Shown one piece after another: positions 33,377 to 44,246 of a stretch of 64,000 nucleotides of DNA. Each line of letters starts with the position of its first letter. The first letter of the stretch is position 1. The translations under genes were made by a program, and so were the position numbers. This stretch comes from Spinellus fusiger (Eukaryota > Mucoromycota > Mucoromycetes > Mucorales > Phycomycetaceae): NCBI GenBank assembly GCA_025094145.1, contig JALLLS010000029.1, forward strand, positions 310,001-374,000, given 5' to 3'. Under the pieces are notes generated by a model. That model was given only the letters and a program-made list of their open reading frames with translations, was not told the origin of the DNA and ran no database searches.

Positions 33377-35877
33377 GCCATCTTGCAAAGGGTGCAGGGA
33401 CATCCCATTGAGCCATTGGTGCATGGTGCACACTCTTTTCTGCATTGGCTGCAAGTTGACATTGTGGGCATTTCACTAGCCATTCTTGTATTTGTGTCTT
33501 TATGCTTGGCCACCACCATTGTTTGCACAACAAGTCACACACTGTGGTTTCTCCTGCATGTCCAAACACACCATGGAAGTTGTTCACTAGATCAGCACAG
33601 TTTACATAGGGAGCATATTGGACCTCTATTGTTTCTTCATCAATTTTCACTTTTTGGTAGACTGTATTCTCTGCCACTACAAAGTTCTCACATTCAGCTA
33701 ACAGCTTTTGCTTATGTTCTTCTGGCCATTCTTCTTCTGCATACAGGTAACAGTTTGGCCAGTCTGTTGTGTGTGCAAGTGTTATGGCATAGAGGTAGTC
33801 TGGCTCCATTGTGTTTTCCTTTGTCTCTTTGTCTTGATCAAGCCTGGATAATATGTCAGGTACATTGTTCTCCTTTCTGGGCTTGTAAATTATGATGGGA
33901 TCATATAGCTCCAGTTCAGATATCCATCTTATCAATTGTGGTGTAGGCTTTGTTTGGTTACAGAAGTATTGTAATGGTAAATGGTTGGTGTACACTACAT
34001 ATTTTCTTCCTTCAATCATATATCTCTAGGTACATAATGCATGTATGATTCCCAACAGTTCTCTTTCCTGTGCTGGGTAGGCCTGTTCTGCTTTTGACAG
34101 TTTCTTGGACTCAAATGCCAGTGGCTTCCAGTTGTCCTCCCCATCTTCTTGTAAGAGTACAGCACCTACACCATAATCTGATGCATCTGTTTTGATCCTA
34201 AAGGGCTTATCCATGTTGGGTGCTGCTAATACAGGAGCTGTACACAGTTTTTTCTTTAGTGTTTTGAAGCTTTGTTGGCATTCTTCTGTCCAGACAATGG
34301 GCCTTTTTTTTGGTCCTACACCTTGCATCAGATCCATGATTGGGGCTGCAATCCCTGCAAATCCTGGAATAAACCTTTGATAATATTGAGCAAGTCCAAT
34401 AAACTGTCAAACTTCTTGTACATTGGTAGGTGGGTTCCACACCTTCAAAACTTTGATCTTATCCATTCAAGGCAGTATTCCATCCTTGAGTACTTGAAAT
34501 CCCAAGAAGGTCAGTTGGTCTTTGTTGAACTTGCACTTTTTTATATTTGCTATGAGTTTTGCCTCTCTCAGTCTTTCTAGTACGTGGCATACATGTTCTT
34601 CATGCTCCTTTTGGTTCTTACTGAATATCAGTATATAATTAAGGTATACCAATGCAAATTTGTCTAAACAGTTGCCAAGGACATTGTTCATTAAGTGCTG
34701 GAAGGTAGGTGGTGCATTTGTCAAGCCAAAAGGTAGGACTAAGAATTCAAACTGTCCATAGTGCATGTTGAATGCTGTTTTTGGTATGTCTTCTGGTCTT
34801 ATTCTCACTTGGTGATATTTAATTCTTAGATCTAAGCTTGTAAAGTGTTTGGATCCTCTCAACCTCTCCAAACATTTGTCAATTCTGGGCAATGGGTGGT
34901 TATTCCTGATGGTCACTTTGTTCAATGCTCAGTAATCCACACACATGTGCATCTTTCCATCCTTTTTTCTTACAAACAGTGTGGGTGCTCCCCATGGTGA
35001 TGAACTGGGTCAAATGAGGCCTAGTTTGAGCAATTTGTCCAACTGTTTCCTGAGCTCCTCCAACTCCAACAGACTCATTTTGAATGGTGGTCTACTTATG
35101 GGTTCAGCATCTCCTGTGTCAATCATATGTTTGATGTCTTGCTCTGGTGGTATCCCTGGGAGTCCATCCTGAAAAACGTCACTGAATTCCTTGACAAGCT
35201 CATTGCACTTGTCACCCCCCTCTTCTTTGCCTGTTGAGTCACATAGGTGCAGTAGGTAATATTGGGCTTGTTCTTTCTTCATGATCTTTTCAGCCTGTTT
35301 TGCAGATATCAGGTAGTTGAGGTGTGTGGTTGCTGAGTCTGTTGTATGTGGTATGAGTGTAAACTCTTTTCCATCTTGGTGCAAGGTCCATTGATCATTT
35401 TGCCAGTTTGGGTTTGGTATTGCTTCTCAAAGCCATGTTCTTCCTAGTATGAGATCAAATTTGGTGGGAAGGACAAATGCTTTGATGATTGCTTTGAATC
35501 CATTCAGTGATACTTCCAGTGTGGCTTTTTGGTTGATGGTGATAATGTGTCCTCCTGCTGTTTCTACTGATCTTCCTTGTATGGTGCTGGTCTTTATGGC
35601 ATCTTGTGCTATCTGTGGTGATACATAGTTTGCACTGGCACCACTGTCAATCAGTACCAGGATTTGTTGATGGTTGTGTAATGCTGCATACAAGGGAAGG
35701 TCTGTCTTTTCTGTGAGGTATATCTCCTCTACAAACTCTTGATCCTGCACCAAAAAGTTCTCCAAATTATCACATTCCTTCTCTATATATTGTTCAACTG
35801 GTTCTTTATTTATAGCATCATAATAGTCACTATCTTTGTTGTTGTATTCTTGTTCAGAGGCATTTTCCATTGCCCAC
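33377..35877 (-). pseudogene. Gypsy-A2 Pol, inverted segment (PR-RT-RH-part of IN)
   Basis: Same family as gypsy-A1, read on the - strand from 35877. Protease with IDSGASANYV (~35650); RT with FKMSLLELEELRKQL, LDLRIKYHQ and an active site reading LVYLNYILIF (YLDD to YLNY, ~34640); RNase H with KTDASDYGVGAVL (~34180); integrase N-terminus with HGVFGHAGETTV and CPQCQLAANAEK. It ends at VPAPFARW, where LTR-B starts. All pieces are in one frame with stops at 35427, 35010, 34929, 34467, 34407 and 34026 and no frameshift. The start of the gene, including Gag, is absent. The rest of integrase lies on the other strand at 36459. Confidence 0.88.
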
Positions 35878-36458
35878 TGAGATTGTTTGGACAGGTAGAT
35901 TAACAAGACTGAACAAAAATAATTTTATTGAGTAATGAAAGGTTCACTATTTATACTTTTGGTGGGTGCTTATCCTTCAGTGGCTTCTACCTTATGGTCA
36001 GTGTCTATATTACTACCTTATAGTAGAATTAATAACTGCCACCTTATGGTTGGTGTCTATATTACTACTTTATGGTAGTATTAATAACTGCCACCTTATG
36101 GTTGGCTCATATGTTTTACTTAGTTGTAGTATTATTAGATTCAACCCTATGGTTGGTTCCTGGGACAAGCACTCCATTATTGAAACCATTAATTATTATG
36201 AGTCTTTACTCAATTGACTCTGATAGGTCAATATTGTTCTGTTAGAATTATTAATGAAGATGGCTCTTGTTAAGTGTTCAATAGTACACTGAGCTTTAGA
36301 AGGTGATTTGTAGTTACAACCAATCAGTGAGATGATACAGAGATGTACTATGTTACTTGTGTGCACTCAAGCTTTCATAGAGTATTCTGAATGTCACAGC
36401 ACACTACTTGTGTTGACCTATTTATAGAGAATCTTTAGATTGAAGTCAGAACATGATA
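35878..36458 (-). repeat. LTR-B, right arm of inversion around gypsy-A2
   Basis: A 581-bp copy from TGAGATTGTTTGG to GAACATGATA, opposite in orientation to 32795-33376. Its right flank ATGGC matches, as complement, the flank of the left arm and not its own left flank (CCCAC). That is the signature of an inversion between two LTRs. Confidence 0.85.
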
Positions 36459-37417
36459 ATGGCACTTGGATTTCATTGGAGAGTTACCAACCACAACATC
36501 AGGCAACATGTGGATAATTGTAGCAGTAGATTATGCCACAAATTGGCCTATTGCTAGAGCTGTACCTCTAGCCACTGGAGAAACCATTGCCAAGTTCCTA
36601 TATAAAGAGATTGTCATGCGTTTTGGGTGTCCTGCTGAGATTCTCATAGACAGAGGGCCCAACTTTATGTCTCAAATACTAGCACACTACACTAAGAAGG
36701 TAAAGCTCCACCATAAGTTCACCTCAGCATTCCACCCATGCACCAATGGGAAATGTGAACACCTTAATGGCATACTGAAACAGATGTTGAGGAAGTATAT
36801 ACATGGAGCCATTCACCATTGGGATGAGTATTTGGACACAGCACTATGGGCATGTAGGATCTGCAAACATCAAACTACAGGTTTCAGTCCTTTCTATCTC
36901 ACATATGGTCAAGAACCAAGGCTTCCAGGCAACACTATGAGACCATTCATAGACATCACAGCCACCAAAGAACAAAACAACAGTAACAGCAATGCCCTTT
37001 CTATCCAGAAGCTGCTCAAAGCACAGCAAGAGGCAAACACTCAGACTATGGCCAACAGTGACAAGGATAAAGAACATTGGGATGCATTGATGAAACCACA
37101 TAGTTTTGAGATTGGAAACCACATTCTGATGCACCATGAGACCCGCCTAGGCTTGGAATACAACTGGAGAGGCCCATACATTGTCATTGAAAAGAACAAA
37201 CAGACAAACATCTACAAACTGACCACTGTTGAAGGCAAGCCTTACACTTCCTGGATTTATGCAGACAGACTCAAGGCTGTCAAAACCCCACAAGTTACAA
37301 GAACATAGTATGATCCAATGCTCTCTAGGCATAGAACCCATCTAGACAGGTGTATATTTGCCAACTCTGGTCAAAATGCAGTGATCAAGGATGATCAACA
37401 GTTCAGAGGGGTGGTAT
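36459..37417 (+). pseudogene. Gypsy-A2 integrase, C-terminal part
   Basis: It continues the integrase broken at 33377: W-HLDFIGELP (first catalytic Asp, ~36470), LIDRGPNFMS (second, ~36645), NGKCEHLNG (Glu, ~36755), then the GPY/F module RGPYIVIEKNKQ (~37170) and a C-terminal tail ending at 37308. This part is open over 280 codons. It is the intact counterpart of the GPY region that LTR-B destroyed in gypsy-A1. After the stop, a purine-rich CAGAGGGGTGG tract (~37404-37414) precedes the LTR start. Confidence 0.85.
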
Positions 37418-38023
37418 TGTCATGAAGACATTTTCCATATTTGGATAGATCACTTCTTTTGGAATGAGCACTCATTTATTACCAAACTAAGAAGGAGACT
37501 CTATTGAATATCAAGGGATGTCAATAGTTCATAGCATTTTGATAGTTAGCCCCTGAATCTACACAATTAAAAAAGTAAAAAGATATAGTAATTCCATTTA
37601 ATAAACAACAGAGTTTAACCACATGTACACTTCTTTTATACTTATTTTCTCTTACTATTCTAATACTATAAGATATGATGTTAGGTATACATTTGCTGAT
37701 ATGCTGTGAGAGTGTCAATAACATAATGCTTTGTAGTATTCTGTGTTGCTCACATATCACTACTACCTTTTGTCATTTTCTTTTTTAGTTGCTCAGGGAC
37801 ACAAATGACAAAACATCCATTTTTGGAAAGCAGTCTTATGACAATAAACAATATTTTTATTGATAATATAATTTAATATTGAGGTATTCTATAAAAGATA
37901 AGAAAATTTTGGATACTTGCAAACCTTTGATTTCAAAAACAGTTCCATAAAAGGCAAGACATTTTCAGTTTTAAAAGGCAAAGATATCATTGCTTAAAGG
38001 CCAGAAAAATCTCCTGGTGTGTA
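37418..38023. repeat. Gypsy-A2 3' LTR start, inverted LTR-A and inverted Plavaka end
   Basis: 37418 begins TGTCATGAAGACATTTTCC, probably the A2 3' LTR start. About 37590-37843 is LTR-A in inverse (ends GCAGTCTTATGACA). 37844-38023 is the Plavaka 5' end in inverse (TTAAAGGCCAGAAAAATCTC to GGTGTGTA). No gene. Confidence 0.6.
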
Positions 38024-38114
38024 CCATATCTCATCTTATATGCACAACACTTAGTACTCTTTTCCTACCTGTTATCTGGGGTCCCTTACATCCATAGTAG
38101 ATTTGTAAGCTCAT

Positions 38115-38370
38115 TGTTGTAATCATGAAGACAACAGTAGCAGTCACAGACCAATTATTAAGTTGTCTCCTTTCTACAATGTAATTCATAGTTAAGACAC
38201 CACATATTAAAGTCTACTGAACAGGCCATTATTATCAAGTATCCTAAAACAGTAATAGATCATATTCAGTACACAGCCACTTGTCTATTTATACTAAATA
38301 GACATGCCAAAATTGTTTTAATAAAAGTATCTTGTTCTTGAGTCTGATTAATTCCTTTTCAAATTTAATA
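38115..38370 (+). repeat. Solo LTR-E
   Basis: A 256-bp copy with perfect TSD CTCAT (38110-38114 and 38371-38375), TATA-like ATACTAAATAG and AATAAAAG. The ~205 bp from here to the tRNA show no gene. Confidence 0.85.
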
Positions 38371-38578
38371 CTCATTGTTAAAAAAAAATAGTATTTTGAA
38401 AAGTGAAAAAAAAAGTATGCAATTTTTTTCTGAGGTTGTGCAGATACTTTCCAAAAAATAGGTATATCTCCTCAGATTTGTATTAGGAGTTGATATTTCC
38501 AAAAGGGGTTCCAGTTCCAGAAAATGTCTTTATGACACTTAATTAAAATTAAGAATTAAAACAATGTAAATTAAAAAT

Positions 38579-38649
38579 TCCACATCGGGGAATCGAACCC
38601 CGGTCACGACGGTGAAAGCGACGGATCATAACCACTAGACCAATGCGGA
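38579..38649 (-). tRNA. tRNA-Glu (anticodon TTC)
   Basis: The 71-nt cloverleaf on the - strand begins TCCGCATTGGTCTAGTGG. The acceptor TCCGCAT pairs with ATGTGGA. The anticodon loop CTTTCAC gives TTC. The T arm has GGTTCGATTCC, a perfect B box. No intron, no CCA. TTTTT follows within a few bases as Pol III terminator. LINE-3 starts 40 bp upstream of its 5' end, in the opposite direction. Confidence 0.95.
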
Positions 38650-38868
38650 ATCTTTTTTTTCTGCTAAGCTTTTTTTATACTAGTATCCAACATCTGTAAG
38701 TGTTCCGTTTCAAAAAAAAATCCATTGCCGATCTCCACCAAAACACTGCATCCATCAACAATCTCTATCCATCCATCACCATCCACCCTCCATCCATCAC
38801 CATCCACCCTCCATCCACCTACTGTACAAGTTTCAGAGCACTATCTACCAAACTACAGTAGTTACAGC

Positions 38869-39741
38869 ATGTTTCCTACACTTACTGGGCAACAGCAGCA
38901 ACAAAATGCATCCAGCACCACCAAGATGCAATTAATTGCAGCAGTGATGTCACTGCAGAAAAACTTTGAGGAGCAAAGGCAGAGACTTGATGCTTTTGAG
39001 GCCAGAATTGTGCAGTTGACAAATAAGGCAACAACAGTCACACGTGATGTGACTGTCAATACAACAAAAACTCCGCACCAGGCTGAAAAGACAGTCAAAG
39101 ATTCCACATGGGCTACTGTAGCCAAAAAGACCTGCCCAGCTCCCCCAAAAAGACAGGCACCAACTGCTCAAAGAGTAGAGTCTGCTGTATGTGCTTTCTC
39201 AATCCAGGAAGGTCCAAAGGGCTTTTCCTATGTGTATATTCCCAGAGGCAGATGCATGAACCGTCCTGAGGCAAGATGTCTCTTAAGAACCCTTGGCCTT
39301 GACACAGGTAGAATTCTGGATGTCTGTTTCCCTGCCCACTCTGTTCTTGGTCTTCTGGTCCATGTTCAGTATGAAGCTGAAGTCAAGGAGGTCTTGACTA
39401 AGGCTAAAGTAGAAATCTACAGTGGATTTGACCCATTGGATCCCAAACATCTGGCAGACCCCAAGTACTCCCAGTTCTCTGAGCAGCAGCTTGAGTTGGA
39501 GGCAATGCAGCTGAACCAAAACAGGTGTATCCAGGCCATTCAGTACATGTGCCCTTACCCTGCCTATGCTGTAGCTTCAGCCTTTTTGGGAGTTGGATGG
39601 CTCAGTGAGGAGCACATGCCTCCCAATCCTAACAAGAAGGCATACCATGACAGAGATGACCCTGCCAATGCCTTCAGAGTGAGCAGAAGAAGCTCTGTTG
39701 CCATGTCTGAATCCTCCAACAATCAACACCAATATGAATAG
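38869..39741 (+). CDS. LINE-3 ORF1
   Basis: An intact 290-codon ORF1. I place the start at the first in-frame ATG, 38869 (MFPTLTGQQQQQ), which agrees with the ATG of LINE-6 (MFSSPAG). An N-terminal coiled coil (MSLQKNFEEQRQRLDAFEARI, ~30-50) precedes the motif STWATVAKK. The conserved domain with YVYIPRGRCMNRPEARCLLR, RILDVCFPAHSVLGLLVHVQY and DPLDPKHLADPKYSQFS follows, which I take as an RNA-binding fold. The tail is Ser/Arg/Asn-rich. The stop TAG lies 5 bases after the ORF2 ATG (overlap ATGAATAG). Probable role: RNA chaperone/particle protein. Confidence 0.8.
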   Translation: MFPTLTGQQQQQNASSTTKMQLIAAVMSLQKNFEEQRQRLDAFEARIVQLTNKATTVTRDVTVNTTKTPHQAEKTVKDSTWATVAKKTCPAPPKRQAPTAQRVESAVCAFSIQEGPKGFSYVYIPRGRCMNRPEARCLLRTLGLDTGRILDVCFPAHSVLGLLVHVQYEAEVKEVLTKAKVEIYSGFDPLDPKHLADPKYSQFSEQQLELEAMQLNQNRCIQAIQYMCPYPAYAVASAFLGVGWLSEEHMPPNPNKKAYHDRDDPANAFRVSRRSSVAMSESSNNQHQYE

Positions 39742-42700
39742 AGTCTCTATAGGCCTATGGAATGCCAATGGACTTCAACAGTCTATGGTATATGACATTA
39801 TGACACACTCACACTCCTTTTCTATGCTTTTCATAACAGAAACCTGGCTCCTCTCTCCCTCCCACCTCCCTACTTCCTGGACACAGTTCCACACCTATGG
39901 CAAGCCTGTTGAGAACAGCTACCATGGCTCACTTGGTATCTGTGCTCTTGTTTCTCCCTCCTGTCCCTACCATGTTACCCACATTCCTATGCCCTCCCCC
40001 TATGCCCTTGGTGTCCAAATTGGTTCACTGAGAATTATATGTCTCTACCTTCCCCCCTCCCTTCCCCTTGAAGACACTTTTGCAGTGCTCAACTCCATTC
40101 CTTTAACTGAAGACACAATCATCTGTGGGATCTGAATGCAAGACTTGGTGCAGCTCTTGGTGACCATGACACAAATCCTAGAGGTACACCCCTACTGGAA
40201 TGGCTAGAAGAATGTCAGCTGTATGTCCAGAACAGCATGCATGCCTTTGGTCAAGCATCCTACCACTCTTTCTGACAAGAACAAGAGATGAGTAGTATTG
40301 TGGATCTGTTTGTGTCCAACTGCCTCTTTGAAAATACAGCCATGATGGTGTATGGTGATCTCTCTCTTGGTTCAGACCATAGGCTGCTCAGTATGACATT
40401 TGATCATGACATGTCTACAGCTCCTCTCACACCACCACCCTTCAGAAGAATGTAGAATCTCTCTTGCCTTGTAGAGCCAGATGTTGCTGATCTATACAGA
40501 GACAAGTTTGATAGTCTCTCCTCTCAACTATGTCAACTAATTACATCTACAGTGAGCAATCCTCCTGGTGTCTGTCCTGACATTGATGGCCTGACAGATC
40601 AGCTCAATAGCTGCATCTACTCTGCCCTGGGCAGCTCTGTTGGAAGCAAGACACATAGACCTGCACATTGGCAGAAGTTCTGGAGTAAGGCTCTGCAGGA
40701 GGCAGTTGATAAGAGGGAGCACAGCTTCAAGAGCTGGAAAAGGGCAAGAGGCCTGGACAAGGTTTGTTGGTGGCAGAGGCACCTGGATGCACAGAGAGCC
40801 TTTAGGTGTGAAGTGCAAAGAGCCAAAAGAAGACACTGGCAGGAGTTTTGCAAGAGCATGAAGAGAGACTATGCAAAGGCTACATCCAAGGTGAAGCAGA
40901 TTTGTAGAAGAAGACAGCCACAGCAGACATTCCAACACCCAGATGGGCCAGCAGCAGCAGCAGAAGTGATGAGCCAACACCTTGAGAGTGTTTATAGAGG
41001 CTCACTATTAACATCACTTAGACCACCAGCAACAGCACAGCAACATCAGCATCCCTTCTCAGCAGCCACAACACCATTCTCACAACCTGTTGTCAAGTTC
41101 TGTATGAAGCTGCTGCCAAATAGGAAAGCACCAGGAGTTGACCACCTGAAAGCAGAAATGCTAAAGCCACTCAGCACCACCATTGTCCCCATTCTTTCTG
41201 GTCTGTTCACCATGTGTTGGCAGTGGTCCTATGTTCCTCTCCCATGGCATCAAGCACAGGTGTTCCCCATCTTCAAAAAGGGTAATCCAAGTGATCCAGC
41301 CAACTACAGGCCAATCTCATTGACTTCTGTTCTCAGAAAGCTGTTTGAGGTATGTCTAGTACCAGACCTGCACAAGTACTCTCCCCCACTTGATGTTGCT
41401 CAGGGTGGATTCAGACCAAGACGAGGTGCACTGGACCAGGCTCTGTGTTTACACAACCTGATGAAGAGATATTATCAGAGACACCACCACTATCCTGTGG
41501 TAGCCTACTTGGCATCAAGGCAGCCTATGACACTGTAGACAGGAACCTGATCTGGGATGCCCTGCACAAGAGAAACACACCGCCACCACTACTTGCTTTG
41601 CTTGTCCACTTGTTTGATGATGTCCATGTGTCAGTCATCCTGAACAACTATGTGTCCTCTTTGTTTTCTCCAGTAACTGGTGTACTGCAAGGCTCAGTTC
41701 TCAGCCCCCACCTTTATTCAATCTACATTAACCCACTTGCATGTCTTTTCAGAAGTGTGGCAACAGCAACAACAACAACACATGTGCAGTCTAGCTCACC
41801 ATCATCTTTGGCAGAGTATGAAGAATCACTAACAGACAACAGTAGCACCACTATGGATAAGCCTACAGGAATCAACTCACTCTTCTTTGCTGATGATATT
41901 GCTGTCTTTGGTAAGGTTGGAGAGGTTCAGCACATGCTGCGTTTGGCAGAGCACTACTCTGTTTCAGTTGGCTTTAGATGGAGTCCTTCCAAGTGTGCAG
42001 TGGTCCTTCCCCCTTCTGTTTCCCAGGCCAACCAGTTCAAGATATATGGAGAGGCCCTTCCAGCAGCCAATGAGTTTATTTACCTTGGCATGCCCTTTGT
42101 CTACAATGGAATCAACTCCTCTGGGATTATCTCACACAGAAAGCAAGGCACAATGTTTGCCATGTCCACATGCATGCTGTTGGTGCCTCACATTCTGGTT
42201 TCTCTTTGCTCCTCAGATCAAGACTATACAAGACCTTCATTAGGCCAAAGTTTGAGTATGGTCTGGCAATCACTGTTTTTTGAAGAAAGATATCAAAGCT
42301 CTGGAGAAGATACAAGACAGGTGCCTAAGAATGATCATAGGTGGCCACCCCACTAGCTCTACTCAGGTGTTGAAGCATATCTGTGACTTGCCCAGCATGA
42401 GTTTCCACTCAGACTCTCTCAAGACAAGGTTCTGTCTACGTGCTGCCTCACTTCCACCCCAATGTCTTTTGTCTCTGCTGCTAAACAGTCCAGGAGTGCC
42501 ACCACTTGAACCACTCACCAAGAATCACCTCTTTGCCTCTCTTCCAGCAGTATTGCCAGAATCATCTGCCAACTCAACAATACTTCCAAAACAACACCAA
42601 CAGCTCCTTGACCAGTATCTGCAAGTGACAGACAAGGTGCTGATCAAGGCATGCAGGCCAACACTTGGCATTGATCCAGTCCTCTTCTTGCCAGCAACCA

Positions 42701-43047
42701 GACATGACAGAAGCAGGCTCATACGTTGGAGAATGGGATGGCTTCCTGGTAAGCCACGTCCATGTCAGTGCAGTCCAGCAGAGCACACCTCCAAAGACAT
42801 CTTGCAGAGTGTCCAGCAATTCCAAGGGACCTATGGGATCAACTGCCACCAGCACCACAACACTGCCATCCTGGATCACACCATCAACTGTCTTTCTAAG
42901 AAATCTTCTTCCTGTCCTTCTTTCTGGGTGCCTCTACATACAATTCTCTGGCATATAGACCAGCTTTGCAACCCTGACAGTGAGTTTAGTCCCCACTCAA
43001 GTCCAGGCATGCTTTGGCATGATCAGGTGCACCAGGTGCATGAATGA
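39734..43047 (+). pseudogene. LINE-3 ORF2 (AP endonuclease-RT)
   Basis: Starts at ATG 39734 (MNRVSIGLWNANGLQ). Endonuclease motifs ITETWLL and SSIVDLFVSN; in the CGDLNARLG block one base is lost near 40130. Stops follow at ~40274 and ~40453 (Trp codon elsewhere). RT is well kept: NRKAPGVDHLKAEML (~41120), NYRPISLTSVLRK (~41305), DVAQGGFRPRRGALDQALCL, FADDIAVF (~41885), with a frameshift inside the LDIKAAYD block at ~41510 and another near 42180-42275. The C-terminus has KIQDRCLRMIIGGHP, LIRWRMGWLPG and a CQCSPAEHTSKD tail. Four or more disabling changes, but domain order is complete. Confidence 0.85.
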
Positions 43048-43310
43048 ACAGCTTTTTGTTCTGCTTCCTGCCTCCTCCCTCTCACTGTTACAATCTTTTA
43101 AAACAGCTGCAGAGTGGAGAGCAGGGACAGCCTTAAAGTCCAGTAGTCTTAGTTTCTTTCTCTTGCCTGTCTTTTTTTGTTCTTTTGTCCTGTAGAACTT
43201 TTTTGTTTATTTCAATTAGTGCAAGGAGTGCAGTAAGGCTTCATTAAGCAAATGCATATATCTCCTTTAATAAAAATCTTTAACCTAGACAATGCAATCT
43301 TTTTTGACAT

Positions 43311-43973
43311 GTTTTGATTTTCCTCAGTGACTGCAAGTTAGTCAGGAATGACTTACAATTCTCTGTTCCAACTATTTTTTTTGGTTCTGTTTCTCTTTCT
43401 TTCCTTTTTTTGTCAATCTTCTCTTTTCTTCCTCTTTTGGAAACTGATATGTTTCTGAAATTTTCTGTACATGGTAAAGAGATCAATGCTCTTGTCCCAC
43501 AATCCTTTTCCTTTCTTTACTCTTTTTCTCATACTATTCTGTTTTCTACCTAAACTTGTTTTCTTTTTTCTATAATGTATTTCTTTATGCTATTTTAGTT
43601 GCTTTTGTAGTGGATAACTTTATTACTATGAGTTCACCTCAATGGCACTATTTTAGTTTCTTTTTCTTTTTTTTGTTTTCTCCTGAAGAATCATTGTTAT
43701 GATGTATTCTTGTAACAATGCTAGTATAGTCTATTAAATTTGTAGTTATTATTCATCCATGATGTAGTAACAATGCAATTGTCATAATTCATTTTCTCTA
43801 AGATTGATTTCTTATGAAATCATTCTCTATTTTAACATTTAGTTCTTTAGTATAAATATCCCATTAACCAAGAACTAAATTTGTCAATACTATCCATCTT
43901 TTTTTTTTTTCTGTTATTTTTTTTATTTCTTTTGTCATGTATGTTTTTTTTATTTTTTTTTAATTTTAGCTAT

Positions 43974-44026
<53 letters not shown>

Positions 44027-44103
44027 TCTTTATATTTTTAACTATTTTTATTTTCACATCTTTTCTTTCTGTCTAATCTTTTTTTTTAAGTACCCATGTA
44101 TCC
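43311..44103. other. Pyrimidine-rich spacer with T48 tract
   Basis: No gene seen. The + strand is T/C-rich. TAGTATAAATATCCC occurs near 43850, followed ~35 bp later by TTTGTCAATACTATC; a related pair of words occurs at 49391-49445. An uninterrupted run of 48 T covers 43977-44024. Confidence 0.5.
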
Positions 44104-44246
44104 AACATCTGTAAGTGTCCGTTTCAAGAAAAAAAATCCATTGCCAATCTCCACCAAAACACTGCATCCATCCAAAAAACAACCCATCCATCTACATCCA
44201 TCACCAAGGAACCTACTCCAGTTTCAGCACTCTCCAACAATTTTGC

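Larger units (their letters stand above)
38689..43310 (+). mobile_element. LINE-3, adjacent to tRNA-Glu
   Basis: 38689 (AACATCTGTAAGTGTTCC) is the first base that also aligns in LINE-4 (44104) and LINE-5 (61900). A weaker match (CTGCTAAGCTTTTTTT) extends to 38661. ORF1, ORF2 and a 3' UTR with CAGAGTGGAGAGCAGGGACAG and TTTAATAAAAATCTTT follow, shared with LINE-4. There is no long poly(A) at the 3' end and I cannot define a TSD. Confidence 0.8.

Noticed and set aside
38579..38649. tRNA-Glu as a tRNA-derived SINE
   Set aside because: The cloverleaf, both internal promoter boxes and a terminator are intact, and there is no SINE body or A-tail behind it.
43296..43305. AATCTTTTTT as a target duplication of LINE-3 (compare 38649-38658)
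   Set aside because: The same word aligns within the 3' UTR of LINE-4 (near 48762), so it is element sequence and not a duplicated target.
43977..44024. T48 tract as the poly(A) tail of a LINE on the - strand
   Set aside because: Neither side reads as a LINE 3' UTR in inverse; I can only call it a homopolymer.
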